Below are positions 1 to 7,538 of a stretch of 20,502 nt of DNA, one piece after another. Under the pieces are notes generated by a model, which searched no databases, was not told the DNA's origin, and saw only the letters and a program-made list of their open reading frames with translations. Each line of letters begins with the position of its first letter. Position 1 is the stretch's first letter. A program made the translations under genes and the position numbers. Source of the stretch: CAZOWL01 sp964583605 (GTDB lineage Bacteria; Pseudomonadota; Gammaproteobacteria; Chromatiales; Chromatiaceae); the NCBI GenBank assembly GCA_964583605.1, contig CAZOWL010000080.1:1-20502 (forward strand), written 5' to 3'.

Positions 1-2
1 AC

Positions 3-716
3 TCGGGACGACCGGTCACCCGCCCGCCAGAGTCGAGCCAGGACCTCAGCGCGGAGCAAACGCTTACGCAACAATCGGTTCCGCGTACCAGAGAAGTCGA
101 GACGGCAACCCGCGCCGAGCTCGAGGCGCTGCGGGCCGAGCTCAACGCGGTGCGTAACCGAATCGATGGCCTGTCCGAGCAGACGGCCGCATTCGAGGGC
201 ACCAGCGAGCGCATCGATGTTGTAGAAGGCAAGGTGATCAACGCCCTAGCAGCCGCCGAGGCCGCGCTGAGTCGCGCGGACGAGGTGGCCCAGCGCCCTG
301 CCGAGCTGACCGAAGACTACGCCCGGCTCGGCGCCCGCTTCACCCAGGAGGGCGTACTGATCCGCTTCGATGAGACCGCACTCGGCTTCACGCCCGGATC
401 CTCGGCGCTGACCGCGGAGGCACACATGGCCCTGGCGGAGGTCGCCGATTTCCTTCAGCGTCGTCCGGGACAGCTCGCCCTCGTGCGCGGGCACACGGAC
501 GCCACTGGCGTCGCCCGCGCGAACCTTTCGCTGTCCGAAGCGCGTGCTACGGCGGTTAGGGACGCCCTCATCGAACTGGGCATCGCCCCAGCGCGGCTTC
601 GAGTCGAGGGGGTCGGCGCAGCGGAGCCAATCGCTGACAACACCACCTCCGCCGGACGTCGCCAGAACCGTCGCGTCGACTTCCTGCTGAGCACCTCTGG
701 CTCGCCAGCCGGATAG
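3..716 (+). CDS. OmpA-family C-terminal domain protein (5' partial)
   Basis: The frame is open from the left edge with no start codon in view, so the N-terminus lies outside the window; 237 residues are visible. The first ~100 visible residues are charged and Ala/Glu/Arg rich, including ELEALRAELNAVRNRIDGL, which suggests a coiled coil. The last ~110 residues form an OmpA/MotB-like peptidoglycan-binding domain: an IRFDETALGFTPGSSALT strand, then VRGHTDATG, LSLSEARATAV, GVGAAEPIADN and finally GRRQNRRVDFLL. In this family the domain binds the diaminopimelate peptide of peptidoglycan from the periplasm; the Asp and Arg in GHTDATG and RRQNRRVD match the conserved ligand-binding positions. The coiled coil before the domain suggests an envelope tether rather than a porin. 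A GTG at 150 is an internal codon, not a convincing start. The domain call is firm; the exact role is unknown. Confidence 0.88.
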   Translation, partial: SGRPVTRPPESSQDLSAEQTLTQQSVPRTREVETATRAELEALRAELNAVRNRIDGLSEQTAAFEGTSERIDVVEGKVINALAAAEAALSRADEVAQRPAELTEDYARLGARFTQEGVLIRFDETALGFTPGSSALTAEAHMALAEVADFLQRRPGQLALVRGHTDATGVARANLSLSEARATAVRDALIELGIAPARLRVEGVGAAEPIADNTTSAGRRQNRRVDFLLSTSGSPAG

Positions 717-874
717 AGCTCGCCCCAACAGTCACCAGGCCCTCAAGAGGAAGCGTTGACCAATCCATGCACTTACCGCAGACGCTGCACGGCTGATGGA
801 CCTGTTGATGCCGGAGAAGCTCGGCGTGGTTTCGGAAATAGGCGCGCGCGCCATCAGCAATCCAAGGTTACCGC

Positions 875-1270
875 TCAGTCGCGGTCCCGCAGGCCCTTGG
901 CCCAGTCTTCCATGGCGGCGTTTACAACCGGCATCGGCGCCTCCATGAAGGTGACGGTGAAGCCGCGCTCGGTTTCGGCGATGCCGATCGTGCGCGGTCG
1001 CGTAGCCAAAGATTCGGGATCGGGCAGCGTCAGACCAAAACAGAACACCAGGTTCTTCGCCGCCCGGATGCTTTCGGCGACCTGGCCCTCCTGAAGGGAC
1101 CTCGTGTGCGCATAGTGGTCGAACACGCCGATGAATCGCGCGTAGCTGTGGGCCTCGATGCGTGCGAGGAAGTAGTCGAGGATCTCATCGACTGAACGGC
1201 GTGAGGTCTCTTCGCGATCGAGCTCCAATACATAGACAGGGAAGCTCTCCAATCGCAGCGACTGTTTCAT
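875..1270 (-). CDS. Small conserved protein, DUF6858-like
   Basis: 131 residues, cytoplasmic by composition, with no signal peptide or membrane segment. It resembles a conserved uncharacterised family (DUF6858 as far as I recall) by the segments ARFIGVFDHYAHTRSL, AAKNLVFCFGL, RPRTIGIAE and VTFMEAPMPVVNAAMEDW. The function of the family is not known to me. The ATG at 1270 has no strong Shine-Dalgarno sequence. It reads away from the FNR-like gene on the same strand, with a 242-bp spacer that carries a near-perfect FNR box about 160 bp before the start codon. This suggests control by oxygen or redox state. Confident as a gene; moderately confident in the family name. Confidence 0.75.
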   Translation of the reverse strand: MKQSLRLESFPVYVLELDREETSRRSVDEILDYFLARIEAHSYARFIGVFDHYAHTRSLQEGQVAESIRAAKNLVFCFGLTLPDPESLATRPRTIGIAETERGFTVTFMEAPMPVVNAAMEDWAKGLRDRD

Positions 1271-1424
1271 AGCATCGGCCCGTTCGATGTCATAGATGAG
1301 GCCACGTCGGGACTCACGAGCCGACAGCTAAACGAAGCCCGGGACCTGAGTGGGTTGGTGTACCGGCACGCAAGCGCGCGCAAGCTAAGCTTAAAGACGC
1401 TATCCGCCCTTTTGGGTCAGGGCA

Positions 1425-1438
1425 TTGAGATTAATCAA
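1425..1438 (-). promoter_or_regulatory. Putative FNR/ANR binding site
   Basis: TTGAGATTAATCAA matches the FNR consensus TTGAT-N4-ATCAA at 9 of 10 positions. It lies in the spacer between the FNR-like gene and the DUF6858-like gene. On the minus strand, a weak -10-like GATAGC/TAGCGT occurs about 30 bp downstream of its centre, the geometry of a class II activated promoter (site at about -41.5) for the DUF6858-like gene. The site is seen directly; the promoter geometry is inference. Confidence 0.6.
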
Positions 1439-1512
1439 TAGACGCCCGCCAAGCGGATCGCACCGCCGCATGACCGCGTGTATCGGGCAATCGGCCCAGC
1501 ATCCCGCGCACC

Positions 1513-2229
1513 TCAGCGTGCCTCCCCTTCGGCTATGCGCCGCAGGTTCGGTATATCGAGCAAGAAGAGATTGGGCTTCGTCTCGACAAGGAGGCTTTGG
1601 CGCTTGAACTCGGCGATCGTGCGGCTGGTCGTCTCGGTTGTGATGCCGAGCATGGCGCCCATGTCTTCGCGGCCAAAGAGCTGACAGGCACTGCTAGCGC
1701 GGTCTCGCACCAACCGCAGCAACAGCCGAGCGACCCGTTGTCGCGCCGCGCCGGTGGAGAGCTCCGTTAGCCAGGCGTCCGCCTCGGCCAAGGCACGCTG
1801 CCAACGGGCCATCAGCTCGCGATGGAGCGCGGGGTTGTCGCGTCCGAGCTCCCTGACGACCCGCGCCGGGAAGCGACAGACCTCGGTCGGCTGCAGGGCA
1901 ATGGCGTCGTGGTGATAGGGCTCCTGCAGGAGCGCCTCGAGGCCGACCACATCAGTACCACGCATGATCCGGACGATCCTTTGGCTGCCATCCGGTAGGT
2001 ACTGAACCAGCTTCAGCGCGCCGCAACGGATCGTGAACATGAAATCCCCGGGAGCCTGGGCGTGGTAGAGGACCATCCCGGCCTGCAGGTTGTATTGGTC
2101 GATCGGATCATGAATTCGTGCGAAATCGGCCTCTTCCAAACCAGCGAACAGGACGGTATCGCGCAAGCTGCAGCGTAGACAGTCGGCCTCGCCGGCCCAA
2201 GCCTCGCGGAGTGAGATCTGTTTCGGCAT
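1513..2229 (-). CDS. Crp/Fnr-family transcriptional regulator, FNR-like with incomplete cysteine set
   Basis: 238 residues with an N-terminal cyclic-nucleotide-binding-like beta roll (about 25-140), a dimerisation helix (about 135-160) and a C-terminal winged helix (about 163-232). The recognition helix contains ETTSR (199-203). It keeps the Glu, Ser and Arg that FNR uses to read TTGAT, so the predicted site is TTGAT-N4-ATCAA. Compared with E. coli FNR (Cys20, 23, 29, 122), the first two cysteines are present in CLRC (17 and 20) and the fourth in EVCRFP (118), but the position of Cys29 is Val26. A standard four-cysteine [4Fe-4S] sensor is therefore not fully encoded. Extra cysteines occur at 69 and 182. 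The ATG at 2229 has no clear Shine-Dalgarno. It may act on the FNR box downstream of its own gene. Confidence 0.9.
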   Translation of the reverse strand: MPKQISLREAWAGEADCLRCSLRDTVLFAGLEEADFARIHDPIDQYNLQAGMVLYHAQAPGDFMFTIRCGALKLVQYLPDGSQRIVRIMRGTDVVGLEALLQEPYHHDAIALQPTEVCRFPARVVRELGRDNPALHRELMARWQRALAEADAWLTELSTGAARQRVARLLLRLVRDRASSACQLFGREDMGAMLGITTETTSRTIAEFKRQSLLVETKPNLFLLDIPNLRRIAEGEAR

Positions 2230-2617
2230 AGGTCGTCAAGCTCGCGGGTAGCGGGCCGAGCGATTCACGACCGGCCAGGCAGAAATTTATTGTTCGCTAT
2301 CCATCGCCGCACTCAGCATGGCAGATGAAGATTGGACTCCCGGGCAGCTTCATCCTCTTTCGTGCGGCCGGACAAACAGTGGCGCGTCAAGCGCCCTCGT
2401 CCCAGGACGGAGCGAGAAATGTCGGCTGTTTGGCGGCAGTCTAACCGAAATTTCCCACTTTGGTGCCAGATAGACGCAACAATCCCCCGGTTTCGCGCGA
2501 ACAACGGCTGGGGCTGATTGGCCTTGTGCTCGGCTATGCGGACCATTGTCGGCAGCGATGTCGATCGCCAAGGGTTGGCTCGCCTCGCCCCACGATCGTT
2601 AGCACGTCTGCAATCGT
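2230..2617. other. Non-coding spacer
   Basis: No convincing gene is seen in either strand. The segment 2395-2520 is richer in A/T and reads like decayed sequence. The right part (2572-2600) holds one arm of a short repeat that recurs at 6992-7020. No terminator with a T run was found. Confidence 0.6.
2572..2600 (+). repeat. Dispersed repeat, single-arm copy
   Basis: GGCTCGCCTCGCCCCACGAT (2577-2596) and its flanks match 6992-7020 at 26 of 29 positions. Only the right arm of the hairpin seen in the other copy is present here. It lies just downstream of the methyltransferase gene. Confidence 0.5.
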
Positions 2618-3256
2618 CTAGCGACACGGCCGGCGCCGAGTCAAGGCCACGGCGAAGTCCCCAGAGAGGTAGCTGTCGTCCAGCACGATGTCGGTGTCGA
2701 GATGAGCGGTCCAGTCACACACATCCTCGGGCATGCATTCGTTGTAGGTGGTCGAGGTATCCTGGCCGCGGAGCAGGTTGAAGACGAAGCCAGCCGTCGA
2801 TGCCATGAAGCAGCGCTCGATGAAGACGCTTGTCTCCTCGCGTGTCAGTGTGTTCATGGCACCGCTGCAGACGAAATAGTCCGCCTCCGGGAGTGGGTCG
2901 CGGAGGATATCGCGCCGAAGGATCCGACAGCCCGTGCGCGCGCGCGCCGCCTCGACCATCGGCTTGACCACATCGATGCCAGTATACGACTCGGGCAAAG
3001 CACCCAGCTCCAGTAGATAGAGATAGAAATCCCCAAGGCCACAGCCCGCATCCGCTATTCTTAGATCCGACAGGTCCTTAGGCAACAATTGACGTAGCGC
3101 CTTGAACCGTGCGCGCTGCGTGTGAGCCGAGTTCCAGTGCACGCCGCCCGCGGTATGGCCATGGCGAGCCAAGGCGCTGCGATAGAAGGAGTCGTGATCA
3201 ACTCTGGGCATAATGTGGTCTGGATCCAGAATGAGTCTGACACGGGGCCGAGGCAC
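2618..3256 (-). CDS. Class I SAM-dependent methyltransferase
   Basis: 212 residues from a GTG at 3256. This start is preferred because AGGAG stands 9 nt upstream of it (minus strand), whereas the in-frame ATG at 3211 has no such site. The Rossmann fold is recognisable: motif I is IADAGCGLGDFYLYL, followed by YTGIDVVKPMVEAAR with the acidic residue that usually contacts the SAM ribose, then CRILRRDIL and EADYFVCSGAMNTL. The N-terminal ~60 residues (HDSFYRSALARHG, HWNSAHTQRARF) resemble a lid region. The substrate cannot be told: small-molecule and protein methyltransferases both look like this. It is divergent from uup with only 68 bp between the starts, so the two may share a control region. 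Confidence 0.8.
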   Translation of the reverse strand: MPRPRVRLILDPDHIMPRVDHDSFYRSALARHGHTAGGVHWNSAHTQRARFKALRQLLPKDLSDLRIADAGCGLGDFYLYLLELGALPESYTGIDVVKPMVEAARARTGCRILRRDILRDPLPEADYFVCSGAMNTLTREETSVFIERCFMASTAGFVFNLLRGQDTSTTYNECMPEDVCDWTAHLDTDIVLDDSYLSGDFAVALTRRRPCR

Positions 3257-3271
3257 AGGCCCACGCTCCTC

Positions 3272-3293
3272 TTGCGATAGAGGATAGTCGCAA
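3272..3293. promoter_or_regulatory. Inverted repeat in divergent promoter region
   Basis: TTGCGA-N10-TCGCAA, a perfect 6+6 dyad, sits in the 68-bp gap between the divergent methyltransferase and uup starts. The spacing of the half-sites suits a dimeric regulator. No cognate regulator is identified and chance is possible. Confidence 0.25.
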
Positions 3294-3324
3294 ATCCGTT
3301 GCGCTACAGCTAAGCCGATCCAAT

Positions 3325-5244
3325 ATGCCGCTACTCACGCTCAAATCCGTCCACCTCTCCTACGGCGCCCCCGCACTGCTCGAAGACGTCAGCCTGACGA
3401 TCGAGCGGGGCGAACGAATTTGCCTGGTCGGACGTAACGGCGTCGGCAAGTCGACGCTCCTCAAGATCTTGGGCGGCGTGGTCCAGCCCGATGGCGGCGA
3501 GGTGCGGTGCGACCCCAGTGTGACAGTTGCTTGCCTTGCCCAGGAGTCGCCCGCCGGTGATGAGCGTCGCGTCTTCGACCTGGTTGCCGCTGGACTCGGC
3601 GACGTCGGCGGCCTCGTCGCCGACTATTTCCACTTAAGCCAGAGGCTCGCGCAAGGCGATCCCAGTGCGAGCCTGAACCGGCTGGCTGGCCTGCAGCAAG
3701 CCCTCGAGGCGGGCGGCGGCTGGGAGATCGAGCAGCGCACCGAGCGGGTGATCTCGCGGCTGGGGCTCGACCCAGAGGCACGATTTGCGGCCCTGTCGGG
3801 TGGCCTGCAGCGTCGTGCGCTTCTGGCACAAGCCCTGGTTCGGGAGCCCGATCTGCTGCTGCTCGATGAGCCGACCAATCACCTGGACATCACGGCCATC
3901 GAGTGGCTGGAAGAGCTGCTCCTGGCGTTCCCCGGGGCATTGCTCTTCATTACACACGACCGCGTCTTCCTGCGTAAGCTGGCGACGCGGATCCTCGAGC
4001 TCGACCGCGGCCGGCTGACCGATTGGCTCGGGGACTACGACAACTACCTGCGCCGACGCGACGAGCGCCTGCACGCCGAGCAGATCGCAAACGCCCAGTT
4101 CGACCGTCGCCTCTCCGAAGAGGAGATCTGGATCCGCCAGGGGATCAAAGCGCGCCGCACGCGCAATGAAGGCCGCGTGCGTGCACTCCAGACGCTGCGC
4201 GAGGAGCGGCGCCGGCGCCGCGAACGGCTCGGCCAGGTGCGTCTGAGTCTCGAAGAGGGACCGCGCAGCGGCAAGCTGGTGATCGAGGCCGATCGGGTGA
4301 GCTTCGCCTGGGCCGAACGGCCCGTTGTGCGCAATTTGAGCACGCAGATCTTGCGCGGCGATCGGGTCGGGATCATCGGCCCCAATGGCTCCGGTAAGAC
4401 CACGCTCCTGCGGCTCTTGCTCGGGGAGATCAGTCCCGACACGGGTCAGATCCGCCTTGGAACCGGCCTGCAGATCGCGTACTTCGATCAGCGCCGCGCG
4501 CAGCTCGATGCGCGGCTGAGCGTGCTCGACAACGTCGCCGGCGGCCGTGACCGAGTCACCGTCGCCGGCAGCAGCCGCCACGTTCTGTCCTACCTCAAAG
4601 ACTTCCTCTTCACGCCCGAACGGTCCCGTCAGCCGATCAGCGTGCTCTCCGGCGGTGAGCGCAACCGCCTGCTGCTCGCCAAGCTGTTTGCCCAGCCGGC
4701 CAATCTGCTGGTGATGGACGAGCCGACGAATGACCTCGATATCGAGACCCTCGAGCTACTCGAGGAACGGTTGACCGAATTCCAGGGCACGCTGCTCCTT
4801 GTCAGTCATGATCGGGCCTTCCTCGATAGCTTGGTGACCAGCACGCTGGTCATGGAGGGTCACGGGGCCGTGGTCGAATACGTCGGTGGCTACTCGGATT
4901 GGCTGCGCCAACGGCCACAGCCCGAGCCTGTTAAGCCTCCCCCCAAGGCCCGAAGGTCGCAAGACGGCGCCCACGGATCGGAAACGCCGAGACGGACATC
5001 CAAGAAGCTCAGCTACAAAGAGACCCGCGAGCTCGAGGCGCTCCCGGGCAGCATCGAGGCCCTGGAGGCGGAGCAGCATCACCTCCATCAGCGTCTCGGT
5101 GACGCCCAGATCTACCAAGAAGGCGGAAAGGCCGTTACGGCCCTACAGGCCCGGCTCGCCGAGGTCGAGATTGAGCTCAGTCAAACGTATCGGCGCTGGG
5201 AGGAGCTGGAGGCACGCGCCGAAGGCGAGCCGCCCGCCGGGTAG
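3325..5244 (+). CDS. uup: ABC-F family ATPase Uup
   Basis: 639 residues with two ABC domains in one chain and no membrane segments, so an ABC-F protein that acts in the cytoplasm on ribosomes or nucleic acids rather than in transport. The first domain has Walker A GRNGVGKST (36-44), signature LSGGL (157-161) and Walker B ending LLLLDEPTNHLD (Asp181, Glu182). The second has GPNGSGKTT (352-360), LSGGE (441-445) and VMDEPTNDLD (Asp465). A charged arm rich in Arg and Glu links them (about 240-315). The C-terminal ~90 residues (KKLSYKETRELEALP onward) form the coiled-coil DNA-binding tail that distinguishes Uup from EttA and YheS. Uup is associated with suppression of transposon precise excision and with ribosome assembly. 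The first signature has LSGGL in place of the usual LSGGE/Q. The ATG lacks a clear Shine-Dalgarno. Confidence 0.93.
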   Translation: MPLLTLKSVHLSYGAPALLEDVSLTIERGERICLVGRNGVGKSTLLKILGGVVQPDGGEVRCDPSVTVACLAQESPAGDERRVFDLVAAGLGDVGGLVADYFHLSQRLAQGDPSASLNRLAGLQQALEAGGGWEIEQRTERVISRLGLDPEARFAALSGGLQRRALLAQALVREPDLLLLDEPTNHLDITAIEWLEELLLAFPGALLFITHDRVFLRKLATRILELDRGRLTDWLGDYDNYLRRRDERLHAEQIANAQFDRRLSEEEIWIRQGIKARRTRNEGRVRALQTLREERRRRRERLGQVRLSLEEGPRSGKLVIEADRVSFAWAERPVVRNLSTQILRGDRVGIIGPNGSGKTTLLRLLLGEISPDTGQIRLGTGLQIAYFDQRRAQLDARLSVLDNVAGGRDRVTVAGSSRHVLSYLKDFLFTPERSRQPISVLSGGERNRLLLAKLFAQPANLLVMDEPTNDLDIETLELLEERLTEFQGTLLLVSHDRAFLDSLVTSTLVMEGHGAVVEYVGGYSDWLRQRPQPEPVKPPPKARRSQDGAHGSETPRRTSKKLSYKETRELEALPGSIEALEAEQHHLHQRLGDAQIYQEGGKAVTALQARLAEVEIELSQTYRRWEELEARAEGEPPAG

Positions 5245-5255
5245 CGCCGGGCGGC
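5229..5255. terminator. Hairpin across the uup stop codon
   Basis: GCCGCCCG (5229-5236) pairs perfectly with CGGGCGGC (5248-5255) around an 11-nt loop that contains the TAG. No T run follows, so it is not a canonical factor-independent terminator. It lies between two convergent genes. Confidence 0.3.
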
Positions 5256-5313
5256 GAGGAGCGCCCACACGCTGAGACGTCTTGGGGAAGCCCGGAGCCC
5301 AGCCAAGCCGATC

Positions 5314-5997
5314 TCACGGCACCCCCGTCAGCCCTTCCTCGCGCATCAGCTCGAGCCCGTATTCGATTGCCACGGCGAATGAAATGTTCGTGTCGCGCGG
5401 CGGTACGCGGTCCCATTCGCGGCTCCCGCGGACCACCTCGCCCGGCTCGAACCGTCCACTGACGACGCCGATGATATGGCCGTCGGCGACATGGATCAGC
5501 GGCCCACCGCGGTCGCCGTCATGCACCATGCTGTCGAACAGGATCATCTGGGTGTTATTCGGCGAGCGGATCTTGGCACTGACCACAGCACCAGCCGTCA
5601 GGATCGCGTGGAGCTGCTCGTGACCGAACGAGTAGCCGAGGCTCATCACGCTCGCACCGGGGCGCACATTGTCCGTCGGCGCGAGGAAGTCATCCGGCAC
5701 GGCGATCTCCAGCTCTTGATCGATGCGCAAGAGCGCCACGTCGTGCTCCATATCCGCACCGACCACGGTGACCGGCATCGCGGCGACGCGATCGAATGTC
5801 ATTGGCGCAAAGCCTGTGGTCAGCGAGGTCGGGACCACGAGCAGGCCAGAGGGATCGGTGACGATATGGGCTGCGGTGAGAAGATGGCCGGCTCGGTGAA
5901 CCAGAAAGGCCGAGCCCAGAAAGGCGACTTGTCCTTGCTCGTCGTGCATCAGCATCATGCAGCCGCTGCGAAACTTATGACTGACGGCTTGGAGCAT
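5314..5997 (-). CDS. Trypsin-like (S1/HtrA-type fold) protein lacking the catalytic serine
   Basis: 227 residues with a chymotrypsin/HtrA-like double beta barrel and no PDZ domain. The histidine is in LLTAAHIV (His44) and the aspartate in EHDVALLRI (Asp86). The nucleophile motif, normally G-D/N-S-G-G-P, reads DGDRGGPL, with Arg163 (codon CGC) where Ser is needed. The rest of the fold (SVMSLGYSFG, GHIIGVVSGRF, ISFAVAIEYG) is well kept, so this is probably a maintained pseudo-protease or a very recent loss by one base change (AGC to CGC). No convincing signal peptide is seen; the N-terminus MLQAVSHKFRSGCMMLMHDE suggests a cytoplasmic location. It is convergent with uup. Confidence 0.82.
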   Translation of the reverse strand: MLQAVSHKFRSGCMMLMHDEQGQVAFLGSAFLVHRAGHLLTAAHIVTDPSGLLVVPTSLTTGFAPMTFDRVAAMPVTVVGADMEHDVALLRIDQELEIAVPDDFLAPTDNVRPGASVMSLGYSFGHEQLHAILTAGAVVSAKIRSPNNTQMILFDSMVHDGDRGGPLIHVADGHIIGVVSGRFEPGEVVRGSREWDRVPPRDTNISFAVAIEYGLELMREEGLTGVP

Positions 5998-6231
5998 GGT
6001 TCTTCGCTTCGCGATTCTTGCTCAACGGCACTGCCCGCATCCTGGCTACCGGTGGATGGGCCAGCGCAGGAGCGGCAGTGCTAGTGTGGCGATGCCTCGC
6101 CGCCTGCGAGCACCTCTGGCTCAGACGAGCCAGCTCACCAGGGCAACCTTACAGGCACCCGCCGTTGGCGATGATCGAGCAATCGCGGCCGTCTGCAACG
6201 CGGTGCAGCCGCCGCTCAACACTAGGCTCGC

Positions 6232-6723
6232 TCAGGAACAGGCGTCGGTGCAGCTGATCCGCCCGCACCAGGCCCCATAGAAAAGCCCGCGAAACGACTC
6301 CCCGTCGACACGGATGAGGTGAGCGCCGTCGGCCGCCTCGAAATAGACCTCTGGAAGCTCGACCAGCGACTGCTCAAGAAAGGTCTCACAGTGCGGTGCT
6401 GCGCCGATCCAAGGGAGATCACCGCCGGATTGGCTGGGGAGCAGCCGGGAGATTTGGCTCTCACTGGCAACTCGAAAGCGACGGCCGAACTCGTCGTGCA
6501 GGGCAGCGAGATCGATGTGACGATCGCCTGGGATCACGGCCAAAGCGAAACCGCGGCTATCCGCAAGCACCATGGGCCTTGCAACCAGCGCGCCGGGAAT
6601 CTTCGCCCCGGTAGCCAGGCTAGCTTTGGCCTGGCCTGGCTGCGTCGCGCTCGTAGACTGAGATCTGCCGCGCAGCAAAGCACATTCGCGTTCTGGCAAC
6701 GCGGCGGGCTTGGCAACAACCAC
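6232..6723 (-). CDS. YbaK/aminoacyl-tRNA deacylase-domain protein
   Basis: 163 residues starting at a GTG at 6723. The start is fixed by a perfect AAGGAGG six nt upstream on the minus strand. From about residue 38 the protein matches the YbaK/ProX-type editing domain: KIPGALVARPMVLADSRG, FALAVIPGDRHIDLAAL, ESQISRLLPS, then PEVYFEAADGAHLIRVDGESF. Family members hydrolyse mischarged aminoacyl-tRNAs in trans in the cytoplasm, and some are fused to other domains in stress proteins. The lysine usually found in the LVAK motif is Arg49 here, and the N-terminal strand region (1-37) is unlike the family, so activity is uncertain. It stands alone, with a 234-bp gap to the pseudo-protease gene downstream. 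Confidence 0.75.
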   Translation of the reverse strand: MVVAKPAALPERECALLRGRSQSTSATQPGQAKASLATGAKIPGALVARPMVLADSRGFALAVIPGDRHIDLAALHDEFGRRFRVASESQISRLLPSQSGGDLPWIGAAPHCETFLEQSLVELPEVYFEAADGAHLIRVDGESFRGLFYGAWCGRISCTDACS

Positions 6724-7538
6724 TTGAATCCTCCTTAGGGCATCCGCCTCTTTCAGCGGCGGCGTTGAGGCGCCGCCTTGTTAGATCCCTTTCTCTTCCC
6801 GCGCGGGGGCGCCGACTTCCCGTCTACTTAACGTCCGCACCTCCCTGGCTGCCCAATCTACTGGAGAGATGCTCACTCAGAAATCCGTTCAACTACCTAG
6901 TCTTACAAAATCCCCGCAGCACGTTCGCTCCATCGCTCGGAGAGGGTTGGCGCGAGGGAAGGATCAGGGGCGAGGCGACCTTTCATCATCCGGGGTGGCT
7001 CGCCTCGCCCCATGATCGCTCGCGAAGCGAAGCTGGCCAATATGTGATGCATTTCCCCCACCGGGACGCACAGTACGCCTTCCATAGCATCCAAGCTGTG
7101 ACCGGCTCCTAATCTTTCTGGCGCCCGACCCTCGGCAAGCACACGCAACGATGCTCGGCAGATACCTAAGCGCGAATCGCCCCTGGCCTCCATCGTTGGC
7201 CCGCCAGTCCACTTCAGCAAACGCCGACCACATCGCATTTCCCGCGCCGGGCATGGGTTCCGGACCTGATCTTGGGCCTGGATACGCAAGGGCCAGCGTC
7301 GCCCTAGACGCTCGCGCGCTAATCGAGCACACACCGCCCTCGCGGATTGAGCGATATCCATGCGCTGTATCGTTTTTGCGGCATAATAGCGAAGAATAAA
7401 GAACGTGCGTAGCCTGGACAGCTTCGTCAGGTCGTCCCGCAACGACCGCGCACGCCGCGCGGCTCGTACGTCGTCCGGCCGCGTCGCGGGCCTACCGCAA
7501 CGGCAGGAGGCCGTTCTCAAGCATCATACATTGACTGA
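6724..7538. other. Long non-coding region with hairpins
   Basis: 815 bp without a gene I can support; the open frames have arginine-rich, low-complexity translations. It contains a GC-rich hairpin, GGCGGCG (6758-6764) with CGCCGCC (6771-6777), followed on the plus strand by TTGTT, and a longer hairpin at 6962-7017. A TA-rich patch occurs near 7370-7405. It may be decayed coding sequence: the kelch-like gene that follows lacks its expected N-terminal part. Confidence 0.55.
6962..7020. repeat. Hairpin repeat element
   Basis: GGGGCGAGGCGA (6967-6978) pairs perfectly with TCGCCTCGCCCC (7000-7011). Outside one bulged base, GATCA (6962-6966) pairs with TGATC (7013-7017). The total is about 17 bp of stem around a 21-nt loop. 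The right arm and flanks recur at 2572-2600 (26 of 29 identical). This is the form of a small dispersed palindromic element of REP type, although only two copies are visible. Confidence 0.5.

Noticed and set aside
2313..2627. Possible small gene or insertion-sequence remnant in the spacer
   Set aside because: The frames give no family resemblance and no terminal inverted repeats or target duplications were seen.
3634..4581. 315-codon minus-strand open frame inside uup
   Set aside because: Antisense of a strongly conserved gene, with no recognisable domain.
6903..7520. 205-codon minus-strand open frame
   Set aside because: Its translation is arginine-rich and without family resemblance, it spans a hairpin repeat and it has no ribosome-binding site; it looks like a chance frame in GC-rich sequence.
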